Of a stretch of 64,000 bases of DNA, positions 36,918 to 46,631 are shown in pieces. The position numbers and the translations under genes are program-made. This DNA is from a bacterium (lineage in GTDB: Bacteria > Bacillota > Bacilli > Lactobacillales > Streptococcaceae), in assembly GCA_905221095.1 (NCBI GenBank), contig CAJNBV010000003.1, positions 1-64,000 on the forward strand, read 5' to 3'. The notes under the pieces are model-generated. The model was not told the origin of the DNA, searched no databases, and saw nothing but the letters and a program-made list of their open reading frames with translations. Numbering within the stretch: the first letter of the stretch is position 1; every line of letters starts with the position of its first letter.

Positions 36918-37531
36918 TGTTTAAACGAATTCGAAGAGTGCTTGTACTAGCAGTCTTCCTTTTTGCTGGCTATAAAGCTTACCGCCTTCACCAAGATGTC
37001 AAGCAAGTCATGACCTATCAACCCATGGTGCGCGAAATCTTGAGTGAAAAAGACACCCCAGCAAACGAAGAGCTCGTGCTCGCTATGATTTATACCGAAA
37101 CAAAAGGAAAAGAAGGCGATGTCATGCAGTCTAGTGAGTCTGCAAGTGGTTCCACCAACACCATCAATGATAATGCGTCAAGCATTCGGCAAGGAGTTCA
37201 AACTCTTACAGACAATCTCTATCTGGCTCAGAAAAAGGACGTTGATGTCTGGACGGCTGTGCAAGCCTATAATTTTGGACCTGCCTATATCGATTATATT
37301 GCCCAAAATGGTAAGGAAAATACCCTAGTACTGGCCAAACAGTACTCCCGTGATACTGTTGCTCCCTTGCTTGGCAATACCACTGGAAAGACTTATAGTT
37401 ATATTCATCCCATTTCTATTTTTCACGGTGCTGAACTTTATGTAAATGGAGGAAACTATTATTATTCTAGACAGGTGCAACTCAACCTTTACATCATTAA
37501 ATGTTTCACTCTCTTTTCAACATCTGGCTAG
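36917..37531 (+). CDS. Membrane-anchored lysozyme-like protein
   Basis: 204 residues. N-terminal anchor ([17 protein letters not shown]), then a lysozyme/SLT-like fold: [24 protein letters not shown] carries the catalytic Glu, and [14 protein letters not shown] follows. Family Lysozyme_like (PF13702); pneumococcal Pmp23 is of this type and affects cell-wall metabolism and division-site organisation. The last 20 residues ([19 protein letters not shown]) look unrelated to the domain and may be a read-on past a lost stop. Confidence 0.82.
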   Translation: MFKRIRRVLVLAVFLFAGYKAYRLHQDVKQVMTYQPMVREILSEKDTPANEELVLAMIYTETKGKEGDVMQSSESASGSTNTINDNASSIRQGVQTLTDNLYLAQKKDVDVWTAVQAYNFGPAYIDYIAQNGKENTLVLAKQYSRDTVAPLLGNTTGKTYSYIHPISIFHGAELYVNGGNYYYSRQVQLNLYIIKCFTLFSTSG

Positions 37532-37604
37532 TCCAGGTGTTTTTGTTATAAGTTTTCTTTAAGATAGATATATTACTCTAGAAAGGTAAAGGAGGAAATT
37601 CCCT

Positions 37605-38579
37605 ATGAGAAAGAAACTCTTTCTGACCAGTGCTGCGGTCTTGTGGGCAGTAACAGCTATGAGTAGCGCCCATGCAGCAACAGATGTTCAAAAAGTCATT
37701 GATGAAACCTACGTCCAACCTGAATATGTCCTAGGTTCTTCACTATCTGAAGACCAAAAAAATCAAACTCTTAAAAAACTAGGCTACAATGCCTCAACAG
37801 ATACTAAAGAACTCAAGACTATGACACCTGATGTCTATTCTAAAATCATGAATGTAGCAAATGACTCTAGTTTACAGTTGTATTCATCAGCCAAGATTCA
37901 AAAACTAGGTGACAAGTCTCCACTTGAGGTCAAGATTGAAACTCCTGAAAACATCACTAAGGTGACGCAGGATATGTACCGAAATGCAGCAGTAACCTTG
38001 GGCGTGGAACATGCCAAAATCACTGTAGCAGCACCTATTCCCGTTACAGGAGAGAGTGCTTTAGCCGGGATTTATTATTCTCTAGAGGCTAATGGAGCTA
38101 AGGTACCGCAAGCCAATAAAGACTTGGCTCAAGAAGAGCTAAAGGCTTTGTCAGATATCAATGCTGAAAACAAGGACAAGTCGGGCTATGATGCTAATAA
38201 ATTAAATGTTGCCCTAGCTGATATCAAGTCAGGACTAGCCAAAGCGAAAGAAAGCAAGGGAAATCTGACAGAGGAAGATGTCCGAAAAATTGTTGAAGAT
38301 ACCTTGAAAAATTACAAACTTGATCAGGTCATAACAGGAAACCAGATCAATATCATTATCAATTTTGCTTTGAATCTTTCAAAGAGTGATATCCTCAGCA
38401 ATACAGACTTCACTAAAACCTTGAATGACCTTAAACAAAGCATCGTATCACAAGCTGGCGACAGTTTTAAAAATATCAACCTTAACTTTGATGCTGATAA
38501 GGCGCTAGAGGACGGTGGTAACTTCTTAAGCTCCCTATGGCAAGCCATTGTCAACTTTTTCAAGAGTTTTGGTTCTTAA
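37605..38579 (+). CDS. Secreted DUF1002 protein
   Basis: 324 residues. Signal peptide MRKKLFLTSAAVLWAVTAMS ending at AHA-A. DUF1002 (PF06207) signature VTLGVEHAKITVAAPIPVTG and GESALAGIYYSLE. Helical C-terminus with hydrophobic FLSSLWQAIVNFFKSFGS. Exported or surface-associated; function unknown. GGAGG ribosome site; own transcript. Confidence 0.85.
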   Translation: MRKKLFLTSAAVLWAVTAMSSAHAATDVQKVIDETYVQPEYVLGSSLSEDQKNQTLKKLGYNASTDTKELKTMTPDVYSKIMNVANDSSLQLYSSAKIQKLGDKSPLEVKIETPENITKVTQDMYRNAAVTLGVEHAKITVAAPIPVTGESALAGIYYSLEANGAKVPQANKDLAQEELKALSDINAENKDKSGYDANKLNVALADIKSGLAKAKESKGNLTEEDVRKIVEDTLKNYKLDQVITGNQINIIINFALNLSKSDILSNTDFTKTLNDLKQSIVSQAGDSFKNINLNFDADKALEDGGNFLSSLWQAIVNFFKSFGS

Positions 38580-38640
38580 GAAAAATCATGGTATAATAGA
38601 TGGTAACCGTAATGTTGCCGTCTTTTTTGTCGGCCAATAG

Positions 38641-40011
<1,371 letters not shown>

Positions 40012-40045
40012 TCCTCAAAAGGTTCCCCAAACCTTTTGAGTCCCA

Positions 40046-40063
40046 CAAACGCATCACGTGGAG
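40046..40063 (+). repeat. att-like 18-bp repeat, copy 2
   Basis: Exact copy of 39964-39981, 82 bases downstream. Here it continues into the presumed original rumA 3' end. The intervening segment includes a CTCAAAAGGTT / AACCTTTTGAG inverted repeat at 40015-40040. Confidence 0.8.
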
Positions 40064-40176
40064 GCGGTATCACTGCTTGTACGAGCTGAGGCATCAGCGA
40101 AGTAGGAGTAGATGCTCCGCCCATGGGATAGGACTCGTAGAATGAGGAGGGAAACCGACGAAATGATACGGAAAGT
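40061..40176 (+). repeat. rumA-3'-end scar, copy 1 (~116 bp)
   Basis: Encodes the tail EAVSLLVRAEASAK-stop, then a leader with GAGGAGG and ATGATA. About 90% identical to 42341-42456. It is the displaced end of rlmD plus the start of the neighbouring GNAT gene. Confidence 0.85.
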
Positions 40177-40558
40177 CCGAACCGCTGAGTTCGTGGCTCT
40201 GCTCTTCCGATCTGAGACAGCGAAAAGTAGTACGAATGGCAAAAATACTGCAATCTTTACTGAAGTTGAAGATGACACAATTGTAGGTCTAGCATTATGT
40301 TCACTCAGATTTGATTATGTTGAAGGTTGTAAATATAGTCCTGTTGGATTCTTAGAAGGGATTATTGTTGACGAGGAATATCGTTTAAAGGATATTGCTA
40401 AAAATCTCTGTACAAAATGTGAGGAATGGGCGAAAAATAAAGGATGTAAGGAATTTGCAAGTGACTGTACTTTAACGAATACGGATTCTATAAGATTTTA
40501 TCTCAATATTGGATTTCAGGAGGTAAATAGAATTATTCATTTTAAGAAGAAATTATAA
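40163..40558 (+). pseudogene. AAC(6')-like GNAT acetyltransferase, internally deleted
   Basis: ATG 40163 follows GAGGAGG by 12 bases. The first 14 codons (MIRKVRTAEFVALL) look like the N-terminus of an aminoglycoside 6'-N-acetyltransferase-type GNAT; residues from about 20 onward (EVEDDTIVGLALCSLRFDYV, VGFLEGIIVDEEYRLKDIAK, DSIRFYLNIGF) match the rest. About 35-40 residues that should lie between are missing, so it is probably inactive. The CoA loop is YRLKDIAK rather than RxxGIAK. The junction contains the 13-base Illumina-adapter match at 40201-40213, so an assembly or read artefact is possible. Confidence 0.65.
40201..40213. other. Exact 13-base match to common Illumina adapter
   Basis: GCTCTTCCGATCT is the reverse complement of AGATCGGAAGAGC, the standard adapter start. 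It sits at the deletion point of the GNAT gene. GAGTTC also occurs at the same 8-base offset upstream as in the indexed adapter, with the 8 bases between not matching. Confidence 0.8.
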
Positions 40559-40605
40559 TTTCATAATGTGGTCAAAATTTATATATCTTTAGAAAGTGTG
40601 AAAGA

Positions 40606-41214
40606 TTGGACGAACAAATTTTTTTGATGGGTGGAAATCCGCCGATTAAGAACCATACGATTGTTAATAAAATTGTGTCATCAAGGAAGATCGAAAGAAT
40701 TGTCATTTTTACAGTTTATCGAGATAATTGGCAACCCTATATGAAAAAGTACACGGAAGTTTTCCAAAGTCAATTTCCTAATCTAAACACTGATTACTTA
40801 CTTTTGGACACTGAGCAGATTGATTTTGATAGCTATTTAGATGCTGATCTAATCATCATTGGTGGAGGAAATACGGAAAAATATATAGCTACTTATGTCA
40901 ATCAGGAGTTCAAAAATTATATCGAACATATGCTTAATAAAGGGGCAAAAGTTATAGGGTTTTCTGCAGGAGCCCTATTATTAGGAGAAAAAGTCTATGT
41001 CTCACCTAATGATAATTCAGATCATCAGATAAAGATAAAAAATGGATTAGGACTCTTTAGTCAGTTTTTAATTAGTGTCCATTATGATTCCTGGAATGAT
41101 AAAGCTAATAAGGATAGAGCAGAAGAACTCGTCAGTGTTCCCATAATTCCACTAAATGATCATTCTTGTCTTTTATTGGATAGACTTGGAAACATTATTG
41201 AGAAAATTGACTAG
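40606..41214 (+). CDS. Peptidase E-like (S51) protease
   Basis: 202 residues, TTG start at 40606 (AGAAAG 10 bases upstream; no better in-frame start). Peptidase S51 fold: IFLMGGNPP, IIIGGGNTEKYI, nucleophile Ser in IGFSAGALLLGE, late HYDSWNDK. S51 peptidases cleave Asp-X dipeptides; non-E. coli members have unknown substrates. Low GC and island position indicate transfer. Terminator at 41271. Confidence 0.78.
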   Translation: MDEQIFLMGGNPPIKNHTIVNKIVSSRKIERIVIFTVYRDNWQPYMKKYTEVFQSQFPNLNTDYLLLDTEQIDFDSYLDADLIIIGGGNTEKYIATYVNQEFKNYIEHMLNKGAKVIGFSAGALLLGEKVYVSPNDNSDHQIKIKNGLGLFSQFLISVHYDSWNDKANKDRAEELVSVPIIPLNDHSCLLLDRLGNIIEKID

Positions 41215-41270
41215 TTTTAATCATGCGAATCTGAATCTACGAAACTAAAGTATTGACGAAATGAATAGTG

Positions 41271-41296
41271 AAAAGCCTTGATTGTAAGGCTTTTTT
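41271..41296 (+). terminator. Terminator after S51 peptidase
   Basis: AAAAGCCTT / AAGGCTTTTTT hairpin. Confidence 0.85.
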
Positions 41297-41392
41297 GTGT
41301 TTTTATGATAGAATATAGGTAGTTATAATCGATAGCAACTAAGAAGCAGTAAAAATATTATTCATAAAATAATCAAGATTAGGAAGAAAAAA

Positions 41393-42105
41393 ATGACAGA
41401 AATTGATAAAAGGAATTTAAAAAATTATCTTTGTTTTACATTTGGAATTACTTATATATCTTAGGGGCTTCTTGCCATATTTACACAATCTTATATTTTG
41501 GGATTAGAGACATTTATAGGAAGAATATTACATATAGTTGGTGCACTAGGACCAGCTATTGCAAGTGGCTTTTATTTAAAAAGTAATAATATAAAATTTA
41601 AACATTTTTTATTTAATAAGATAGAAAATAGTAGTATTTATTTTATTTATCATATGTTAGCAATTTTGATACTATTTTCTGTATCTTCCTTAGAATTAAA
41701 CGGAGTATCAATTTATCTGATGCCATTATTCTTCATACAACTAATTTTTTTGGTGGTGGACATGAAGAATTAGGATGGAGAGGAATATTACAACCATTAC
41801 TTGATAAAAAATATACTTATTGGCAATCTAATTTGATTGTAGGATCACTTTGGGGGATTTGGCATCTGCCTTTATGGTTTATAGTTGGAGAAAGCCATCA
41901 AGGATTTCCTTTTATTTTATTTTTTATATATACATTATTTTTAAGTTTTGTTTTAGGGCTTCTTTATCGTCAAATAAAATCTGTGGGGTACTGTCTATTA
42001 TTTCATGCGTTCGCAAATTTGTTAAATCTCTATTTTGTGTTAAAAATTAATCTTTTTTATTATCATATTTATTACTTATTTAATTTATACAATATTGGCG
42101 AGTAA
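41393..42105 (+). pseudogene. CPBP (CAAX) intramembrane protease, broken
   Basis: ATG 41393 with AGGAAG. Codon 24 is TAG where the sense reading would be Trp (YIS-stop-GLLAIF). A second lesion is a frameshift in the seven-T run near 41750: after it the frame gives FGGGHEELGWRGILQPLLDK, the CPBP EExxxR motif, then GSLWGIWHLPLWF with the catalytic His, and FHAFANLL. Intact members are Abi-type membrane proteases, often immunity proteins for bacteriocins. Two lesions indicate real decay, though both are one-base changes. Confidence 0.82.
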
Positions 42106-42519
42106 TAGAATTAGTAAGGAAACAACATTTTAAAATTTAGATCAGCATATCTTTTATTGAAAGTAACGATTTGCTAATTAGATGATCTATGTTAGAGAAA
42201 TATCTATTATAATTTAAAGTGGAGTGATGAATGTCGTTTCTTTTGAAGTGGTGAAAATCTTTCCGTTCCACAGTATCATTCTAAAATGATTTTTACTGCC
42301 TTTCGTTGATTAGTATAAAAGAAGAATATTACCACATGTTGAGGCGGTATCACTGCTTGTACGAGCTGAGGCATCAGCGAACTAGAAGTAGATGCTTCGC
42401 CCATGGTATAGGATTCGCAAAATGAGGAGGAAAACCGACGAAATGATACAGAAAGCCTTAACTGGTCAAGTGACGTGCTTATTTACATTAGACTAATAAT
42501 GAAAATGGAGAGATTATCG
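42106..42519. other. Gene-free stretch with scar repeat
   Basis: A promoter-like TATAAT (about 42209) and GGAG precede a 20-codon ORF (ATG 42229) that has no recognised product. The rest is the second rumA scar at 42341-42456. Confidence 0.6.
42341..42456 (+). repeat. rumA-3'-end scar, copy 2 (~116 bp)
   Basis: Encodes HVEAVSLLVRAEASAN-stop, then the same GAGGAGG and ATGATA leader as copy 1 at 40061; the GNAT start runs 17 codons (MIQKALTGQVTC) and stops. About ten mismatches to copy 1, scattered, some silent. Confidence 0.85.
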
Positions 42520-43086
42520 ATGGTTATATTGGAATTGTACCAAAATGATTATTCTAAAGATTTAGTTGCGTTTGATTCCATAGAAGATGGGAAAGCCTTT
42601 GTAGCTCAAATCCCGGGATACACTCTGGAAACAGAAGATGGTTTTGAAGTGGAATATTTTAATCCTAAAAACATACCGGATTATATGGAAATTATTTTTA
42701 ACGGAAATATTGTTCCTTTATCTAAATTTATGTTCGATCCTGAGGAAAATGTAGACATTATTTGGAAAGAGATTTCAAATTTATCCCTCAAAAACGATAG
42801 AGTGATCGAAGGATATTCAAAAATCGATGCATATGTTGTTAACAACGATGAAGTTAAAACCTATGTCGAAGCGAGAGAAGTGAACTATCGCCAGGCAAAA
42901 GACTTTCTAGAAGGCAGTGGATATGAAGTAGACAGAAGCTTTTTCGGAAGTGAAGACGGTGAAGCGATTCTCTACAGAAAAAAAGGTGCAGAAGATTGGC
43001 ATTTCTTGTGTCACTTAGACCCAATATTTTTAGAGATTGAAGATGTAGAGGGATATGTTAAAGAAGAGGTTGGAGATATTCAATAG
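42520..43086 (+). CDS. Acidic hypothetical protein
   Basis: 188 residues from ATG 42520, with GGAGAG about 10 bases upstream; two in-frame ATGs further up lack a ribosome site. Strongly acidic, cytoplasmic, mixed alpha/beta. No family recognised. Contains GKAFVAQIPGYTL and WHFLCHLDPIFLEIEDV. No gene partner close by; flanked by the rumA scar and a 300-base gap. Confidence 0.65.
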   Translation: MVILELYQNDYSKDLVAFDSIEDGKAFVAQIPGYTLETEDGFEVEYFNPKNIPDYMEIIFNGNIVPLSKFMFDPEENVDIIWKEISNLSLKNDRVIEGYSKIDAYVVNNDEVKTYVEAREVNYRQAKDFLEGSGYEVDRSFFGSEDGEAILYRKKGAEDWHFLCHLDPIFLEIEDVEGYVKEEVGDIQ

Positions 43087-43359
43087 TCAACCAAAGTTCC
43101 TTATCAGCATGTACCTTTGCTAGTAAAAGCGTCAAAACCTTGTAACGAAGGGGGTTAAGAAAACCCTTGAGTCTAAGCCTTTTTCTTGTTTAGAGTGAAG
43201 GTATTAGAGTAGCCGATCATAATTTATACTAGATTTGATAACTTATTTGAGACAGATTTTATTTCTATAAATACTGTGAAAATTTTTTAATACCAAAGAT
43301 TTAAAGTTACTGTGTTAAAAATCCTCTCCACTTTTAAACTAATGTATTATAAATGCCAG
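43087..43359. other. Gene-free stretch
   Basis: AT-rich, no ORF with a ribosome site. A GGGTT-AAGAAAACCC hairpin near 43150 may end the upstream gene. Nothing else seen. Confidence 0.5.
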
Positions 43360-43389
43360 TTGACACAAGTGTTACACCTGTGATAGAAT
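43360..43389 (+). promoter_or_regulatory. RHH-gene promoter with 19-bp palindromic operator
   Basis: TTGACA 43360-43365, 18-base spacer, TAGAAT 43384-43389. The spacer is a near-perfect palindrome, CACAAGTGT-T-ACACCTGTG (43364-43382; 8 of 9 pairs), with GTGT-N-ACAC core, expected to bind the RHH protein and shut its own promoter. Confidence 0.75.
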
Positions 43390-43407
43390 TAACTTGAGGT
43401 GAAGTAA

Positions 43408-43596
43408 ATGGCAACTGATAAAAATAGAATAATGATTAGCTTGGATGATAAAAATCTAGAGAAACTTGAAAATTTAGTAGAAGATGCTAGAGATAGAAGG
43501 GGAATGCGACTAACAAAGTCCCAGGTTATTGAATTACTCCTAAATACCGTTGATTATTTTGATGATATTATGGGAGCTATTTACTCAAAAAAATAA
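43408..43596 (+). CDS. Ribbon-helix-helix (CopG/Arc-type) regulator
   Basis: 62 residues. N-terminal beta-strand RIMISLDDKNLEKLENLV and helix LTKSQVIELLLNTVD are the RHH fold. GAGG ribosome site. The promoter carries a palindromic operator and a related site lies before the next gene, so it likely controls both. A weak terminator follows at 43594-43621. Confidence 0.85.
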   Translation: MATDKNRIMISLDDKNLEKLENLVEDARDRRGMRLTKSQVIELLLNTVDYFDDIMGAIYSKK

Positions 43597-43621
43597 CAGC
43601 AAAAATGCTATTATTTTTTTA
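43594..43621 (+). terminator. Terminator between RHH gene and ATP-grasp gene
   Basis: AATAACAGC / GCTATTATT imperfect stem followed by seven T. Confidence 0.65.
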
Positions 43622-43623
43622 CA

Positions 43624-43642
43624 AATTGGTGTAACACTAGTG
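43624..43642 (+). promoter_or_regulatory. Second RHH-type operator, before the ATP-grasp gene
   Basis: GTGT-A-ACAC core at 43629-43637 with flanks partly matching the first operator (6 of 9 pairs; ACTAGTGAT versus ACCTGTGAT). Overlaps a weak TATA-rich -10 and sits 17 bases before the start codon of the R2K gene. Confidence 0.65.
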
Positions 43643-43658
43643 ATATAGGAGTGATGAA

Positions 43659-44423
43659 ATGGTTGTTTATATTAGACAAAGCAAACTACCAAGTGAAGTT
43701 TCAATTAATAAGTACAATGCTCAAGTAGGTGCCTACTTACAAGGAGAAGAAGTTATTTTATATAAATCTTTTTCTGAAATAAAACAGTTAACAAGCGATG
43801 ATACAGTTGTAGATTATATAACGGAGACCAGAGCATTACTAAAAATGATGGGGTTAAACGTTCCGGTTTACGACTATCCTATTGAGCTTAGAGAGTTTTA
43901 TGGTCGAAAGATTTATGCAGGCGTTTTAGGAGAGATTGTAAATATACCTGATAATTGGGGTAAATTTATTAAACCTAAAGCTGGATCAAAAGTCTTTACA
44001 GGAAGAGTTGTTAATGGAACCCGTGATTTGATAGGTATTGGTCTACCTTTCGACTATCCTATATGGATTAGTGAGGTTGTAGAATTCATAGCTGAATGGC
44101 GTTGTTTTGTGTTAGATGGTTGCGTATTAGATGTTCGACCCTATGCAGGTGATTATCATGCACAATTTGATCCTAATGTAATTGATGAAGCTATATCATG
44201 TTGGAAAGACGCGCCAATAGCTTATGGACTAGATATCGGTGTTACTAGTGATGGAAGGACACTTGTTGTTGAAGTAAATGATGGTTATGCATTGGGAAAT
44301 TATGGCCTATCTCCTTTAAACTCGATCAATTTTCATAAAGCTAGATGGAAAGAAATGGTAAAACCCTATTTTGAAAAGAACGATGTCTTTACTATGCCTG
44401 AAAATGAAAATATAAGTTTCTAA
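43659..44423 (+). CDS. R2K-clade ATP-grasp enzyme
   Basis: 254 residues, GGAG ribosome site. Pattern fits ATP-grasp of the R2K clade (DUF4343-type): N-terminal WGKFIKPKAGSKVFTGRVV (Lys contacts for ATP), ISEVVEFIAEWRCFVLDGCV (the E-x-x-x-E-W-R strand), VLDVRPYAG, and TLVVEVNDGYALGNYGL (metal-binding E-x-N). The R2K/CDC123 group is predicted to ligate amino acids or peptides to proteins or RNA and is frequent in phages and mobile elements. Controlled together with the RHH gene by shared operators. Terminator follows. Confidence 0.72.
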   Translation: MVVYIRQSKLPSEVSINKYNAQVGAYLQGEEVILYKSFSEIKQLTSDDTVVDYITETRALLKMMGLNVPVYDYPIELREFYGRKIYAGVLGEIVNIPDNWGKFIKPKAGSKVFTGRVVNGTRDLIGIGLPFDYPIWISEVVEFIAEWRCFVLDGCVLDVRPYAGDYHAQFDPNVIDEAISCWKDAPIAYGLDIGVTSDGRTLVVEVNDGYALGNYGLSPLNSINFHKARWKEMVKPYFEKNDVFTMPENENISF

Positions 44424-44448
44424 AAGTAACAGAAATAAATCTGTGTGT

Positions 44449-44476
44449 AACTGCAACGAGTAAGTTGCAGTTTTTT
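44449..44476 (+). terminator. Terminator after ATP-grasp gene
   Basis: AACTGCAAC / GTTGCAGTT stem and six T. Confidence 0.87.
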
Positions 44477-44555
44477 GTTTTGAATAATGATATAATAGGA
44501 TAAGAAAATAATGAAAACGTTATATATTTGAAAATTGATTAGGAAAGTAGGAAGT

Positions 44556-44717
44556 ATGGAAACAATCGATATGATTATTAAATCATCTACTGAATTTTAT
44601 AATGATTTAAAAGCTGATGAACATAATAGATATCGTTCATAGGAACATTGCTATTCACATTTTATGACAGCTCGAAAAGATAATGATGTGAATCTGAAGA
44701 GATTATTTTTTGATTAA
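44556..44717 (+). pseudogene. Remnant of a short hypothetical gene
   Basis: ATG 44556 with GGAAG upstream. Reads to HNRYRS, then TAG (codon 29, Trp expected) and on as EHCYSHFMTARKDNDVN before a stop at 44715. The HNRYRSWEHCY reading recalls a family of about 180-200 residue Firmicute hypotheticals ('RYKSWEHCY'); only the first quarter remains. Confidence 0.6.
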
Positions 44718-44874
44718 TAATAATTTTTCATTGAATTGATTTTAGATTATTGCTTTCATAGTATGGTATGCTACATGTTAATTTGATTATTAGGGAAAGC
44801 AACTAGATAGCATCCTATCAAGATATTTTAAATAGATGAAATCGCATTTTGAATTATAACAAAGGAGTACTAAC

Positions 44875-45219
44875 ATGCCGAAATATACCGACGAAGATAT
44901 TAGAAAACTAAATAAAATCACATTAAAAATTGCTGGTGATTATTTAGGTATAAGTTCACAAGCAGTTGCTATAGGTCTTAGAAATAATCTTCTCCCAATT
45001 GGTTTTGCTATTCATAACGAAGAAAGAGATAGACGTTTCACTGAGAGTTGGTCATATCATATTATCGCCGAAAGAATGATTTCATACAATCACGGTAAGC
45101 TATCAGAGATCTGTGTTGAAAATATTGAAACTAGTTTAGATAAAATCATAGAGGAATTTAACGGATTAAAACAAGATTTACTTTTTATATTAAGCGAAAA
45201 TGCAGAAGTGAAGAATTAG
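44875..45219 (+). CDS. Small HTH-containing mobile-element protein
   Basis: 114 residues, AAAGGAG 7 bases upstream. Pattern TLKIAGDYLGISSQAVAIGLRNNLLPIGFA is a MerR/excisionase-like helix-turn-helix as found in phage and ICE accessory proteins (YTDEDIRKLNK leader). C-terminus is helical. It is not adjacent to an integrase, so its role is open. Confidence 0.7.
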   Translation: MPKYTDEDIRKLNKITLKIAGDYLGISSQAVAIGLRNNLLPIGFAIHNEERDRRFTESWSYHIIAERMISYNHGKLSEICVENIETSLDKIIEEFNGLKQDLLFILSENAEVKN

Positions 45220-45294
45220 AGGTTTTTGAATTTGCGTTTTCGCTTGGTAAATATAAAAACGGTGATGTAAAATATAAGGGTAAAGGTGTTTCAA

Positions 45295-46578
45295 ATGAAG
45301 ATGATAAAGACCTTTTCTAGAGAAGAACTCTATGAAGAAATCTGGGAGATAAGTGCGAAACAAGTTTCATTGAAATATGATTTAAGTTATTCTGACTTAC
45401 TCAAGAAATGTAAAGAATTTGAAATCCCAATTCCAAAGGGTAGTTATTGGTATCGTAAGAATACTGGACAAGACTTAAGTGAACTTATCGTTCCATTACC
45501 ACAAAATGACATAAATGAGGTTCATATTGATAGAAAAAGTTTAAAGAACAGTAAAGTTAAAGCTGTTAAACATAAAGAAGATAGTACGGAAGATAAAAAC
45601 GAAGAAACTGTTAAAATTGATACAACTAGTATAAGAAGTTCATTATCATTTATAGACGACGATAAAATAGAGCGTATTATTGAAGCAGTTTCAAACCTAA
45701 ACCAGGCTCCAAATAAGAGATTACATAAATCTGTAGCTAATCTAAGAGATAAAATTACAGAGTGGAATAAGAGGGAAAAAGCAGCTTCTTATCCTTACTT
45801 TGATTCTAGGCACAGATATAATGATTTAAAAGAACCTAAATTTGTAAAAAGTATTTCACTAAATTCTCTTCCCCGTTTATATCGCTTTTTAGATACACTA
45901 GTTACTGTTATTGAAAAAATCGGTGATAATGTAACTTCAAATTGGGATATTCAAATTGAAAAGGATATTGTTTGTTTTGAAGTTATAGAATCAACAGACA
46001 AAGTAATTCATGAATTAACAAAAGAAGAAGCTAAAGAACTAGCAGAGTACAATGATAGCGTTAAGTTTAATAGATATGCTTTTAAACCAAGAATAAAGAA
46101 GTATGACTATATTCCAAATGGAAAATTTCGATTTAAGATAATAGATGGTAAATACATTAAAGATACTAAAGAATTCACACTTGAACAATCAATCCCAGAA
46201 ATAATCGTTTTAATTTACCAAGAGTATTATAAAGTTAAGAACTTACGACTTGAACGTGAAGAGAGAGCAAGACAATACGAAGAGGAGCAGGAGCGAAAAA
46301 GAAAATTACAAAATAGAATCGAAGAAGAGAAGAAGCGGACAATGTCTCTTCTGAATATGCTAGAAGATTTTCAAACAGCAAATGATTTAAGACTGATGGC
46401 TGATAAACTGGAGATAGTAGGGAAGCTTAGTAAGGACGAAATTGATTGGATTAGATCCAAAGCTGACTGGATAGACCCAATAGTTTCTTCAACAGACGAA
46501 TTGTTAGGAGTCAGAAATCATGAAAATTCTAGAGAACTAAAAGAACAATATCTAAGTGAGAAAAGGTACTATTGGTAA
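45295..46578 (+). CDS. Hypothetical protein with N-terminal HTH-like motif and coiled coil
   Basis: 427 residues from ATG 45295 (AAAGG 8 bases upstream; a GTG at 45286 is possible). The N-terminus FSREELYEEIWEISAKQVSL, then LKKCKEFEIPIPKGSYWYRK, is a conserved module seen on many bacterial hypotheticals in mobile DNA and looks like a DNA-binding HTH. Middle region is mixed; residues about 320-365 are a Glu/Arg-rich coiled coil (ERARQYEEEQERKRKLQ). No catalytic motif seen. The next two genes follow closely. Confidence 0.65.
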   Translation: MKMIKTFSREELYEEIWEISAKQVSLKYDLSYSDLLKKCKEFEIPIPKGSYWYRKNTGQDLSELIVPLPQNDINEVHIDRKSLKNSKVKAVKHKEDSTEDKNEETVKIDTTSIRSSLSFIDDDKIERIIEAVSNLNQAPNKRLHKSVANLRDKITEWNKREKAASYPYFDSRHRYNDLKEPKFVKSISLNSLPRLYRFLDTLVTVIEKIGDNVTSNWDIQIEKDIVCFEVIESTDKVIHELTKEEAKELAEYNDSVKFNRYAFKPRIKKYDYIPNGKFRFKIIDGKYIKDTKEFTLEQSIPEIIVLIYQEYYKVKNLRLEREERARQYEEEQERKRKLQNRIEEEKKRTMSLLNMLEDFQTANDLRLMADKLEIVGKLSKDEIDWIRSKADWIDPIVSSTDELLGVRNHENSRELKEQYLSEKRYYW

Positions 46579-46631
46579 CTTTGTTTTTCATATGTTTATT
46601 AAAGATAATTGTAAATAAAGGAGTTTCAATT

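Noticed and set aside
36917..37531. Complete soluble goose-type lysozyme
   Set aside because: It has an N-terminal membrane anchor and only the short lysozyme-like core; the tail looks unrelated.
40112..40162. Start of the GNAT-like ORF at 40112
   Set aside because: The 17 extra residues are translated from the rumA scar; GAGGAGG points to 40163.
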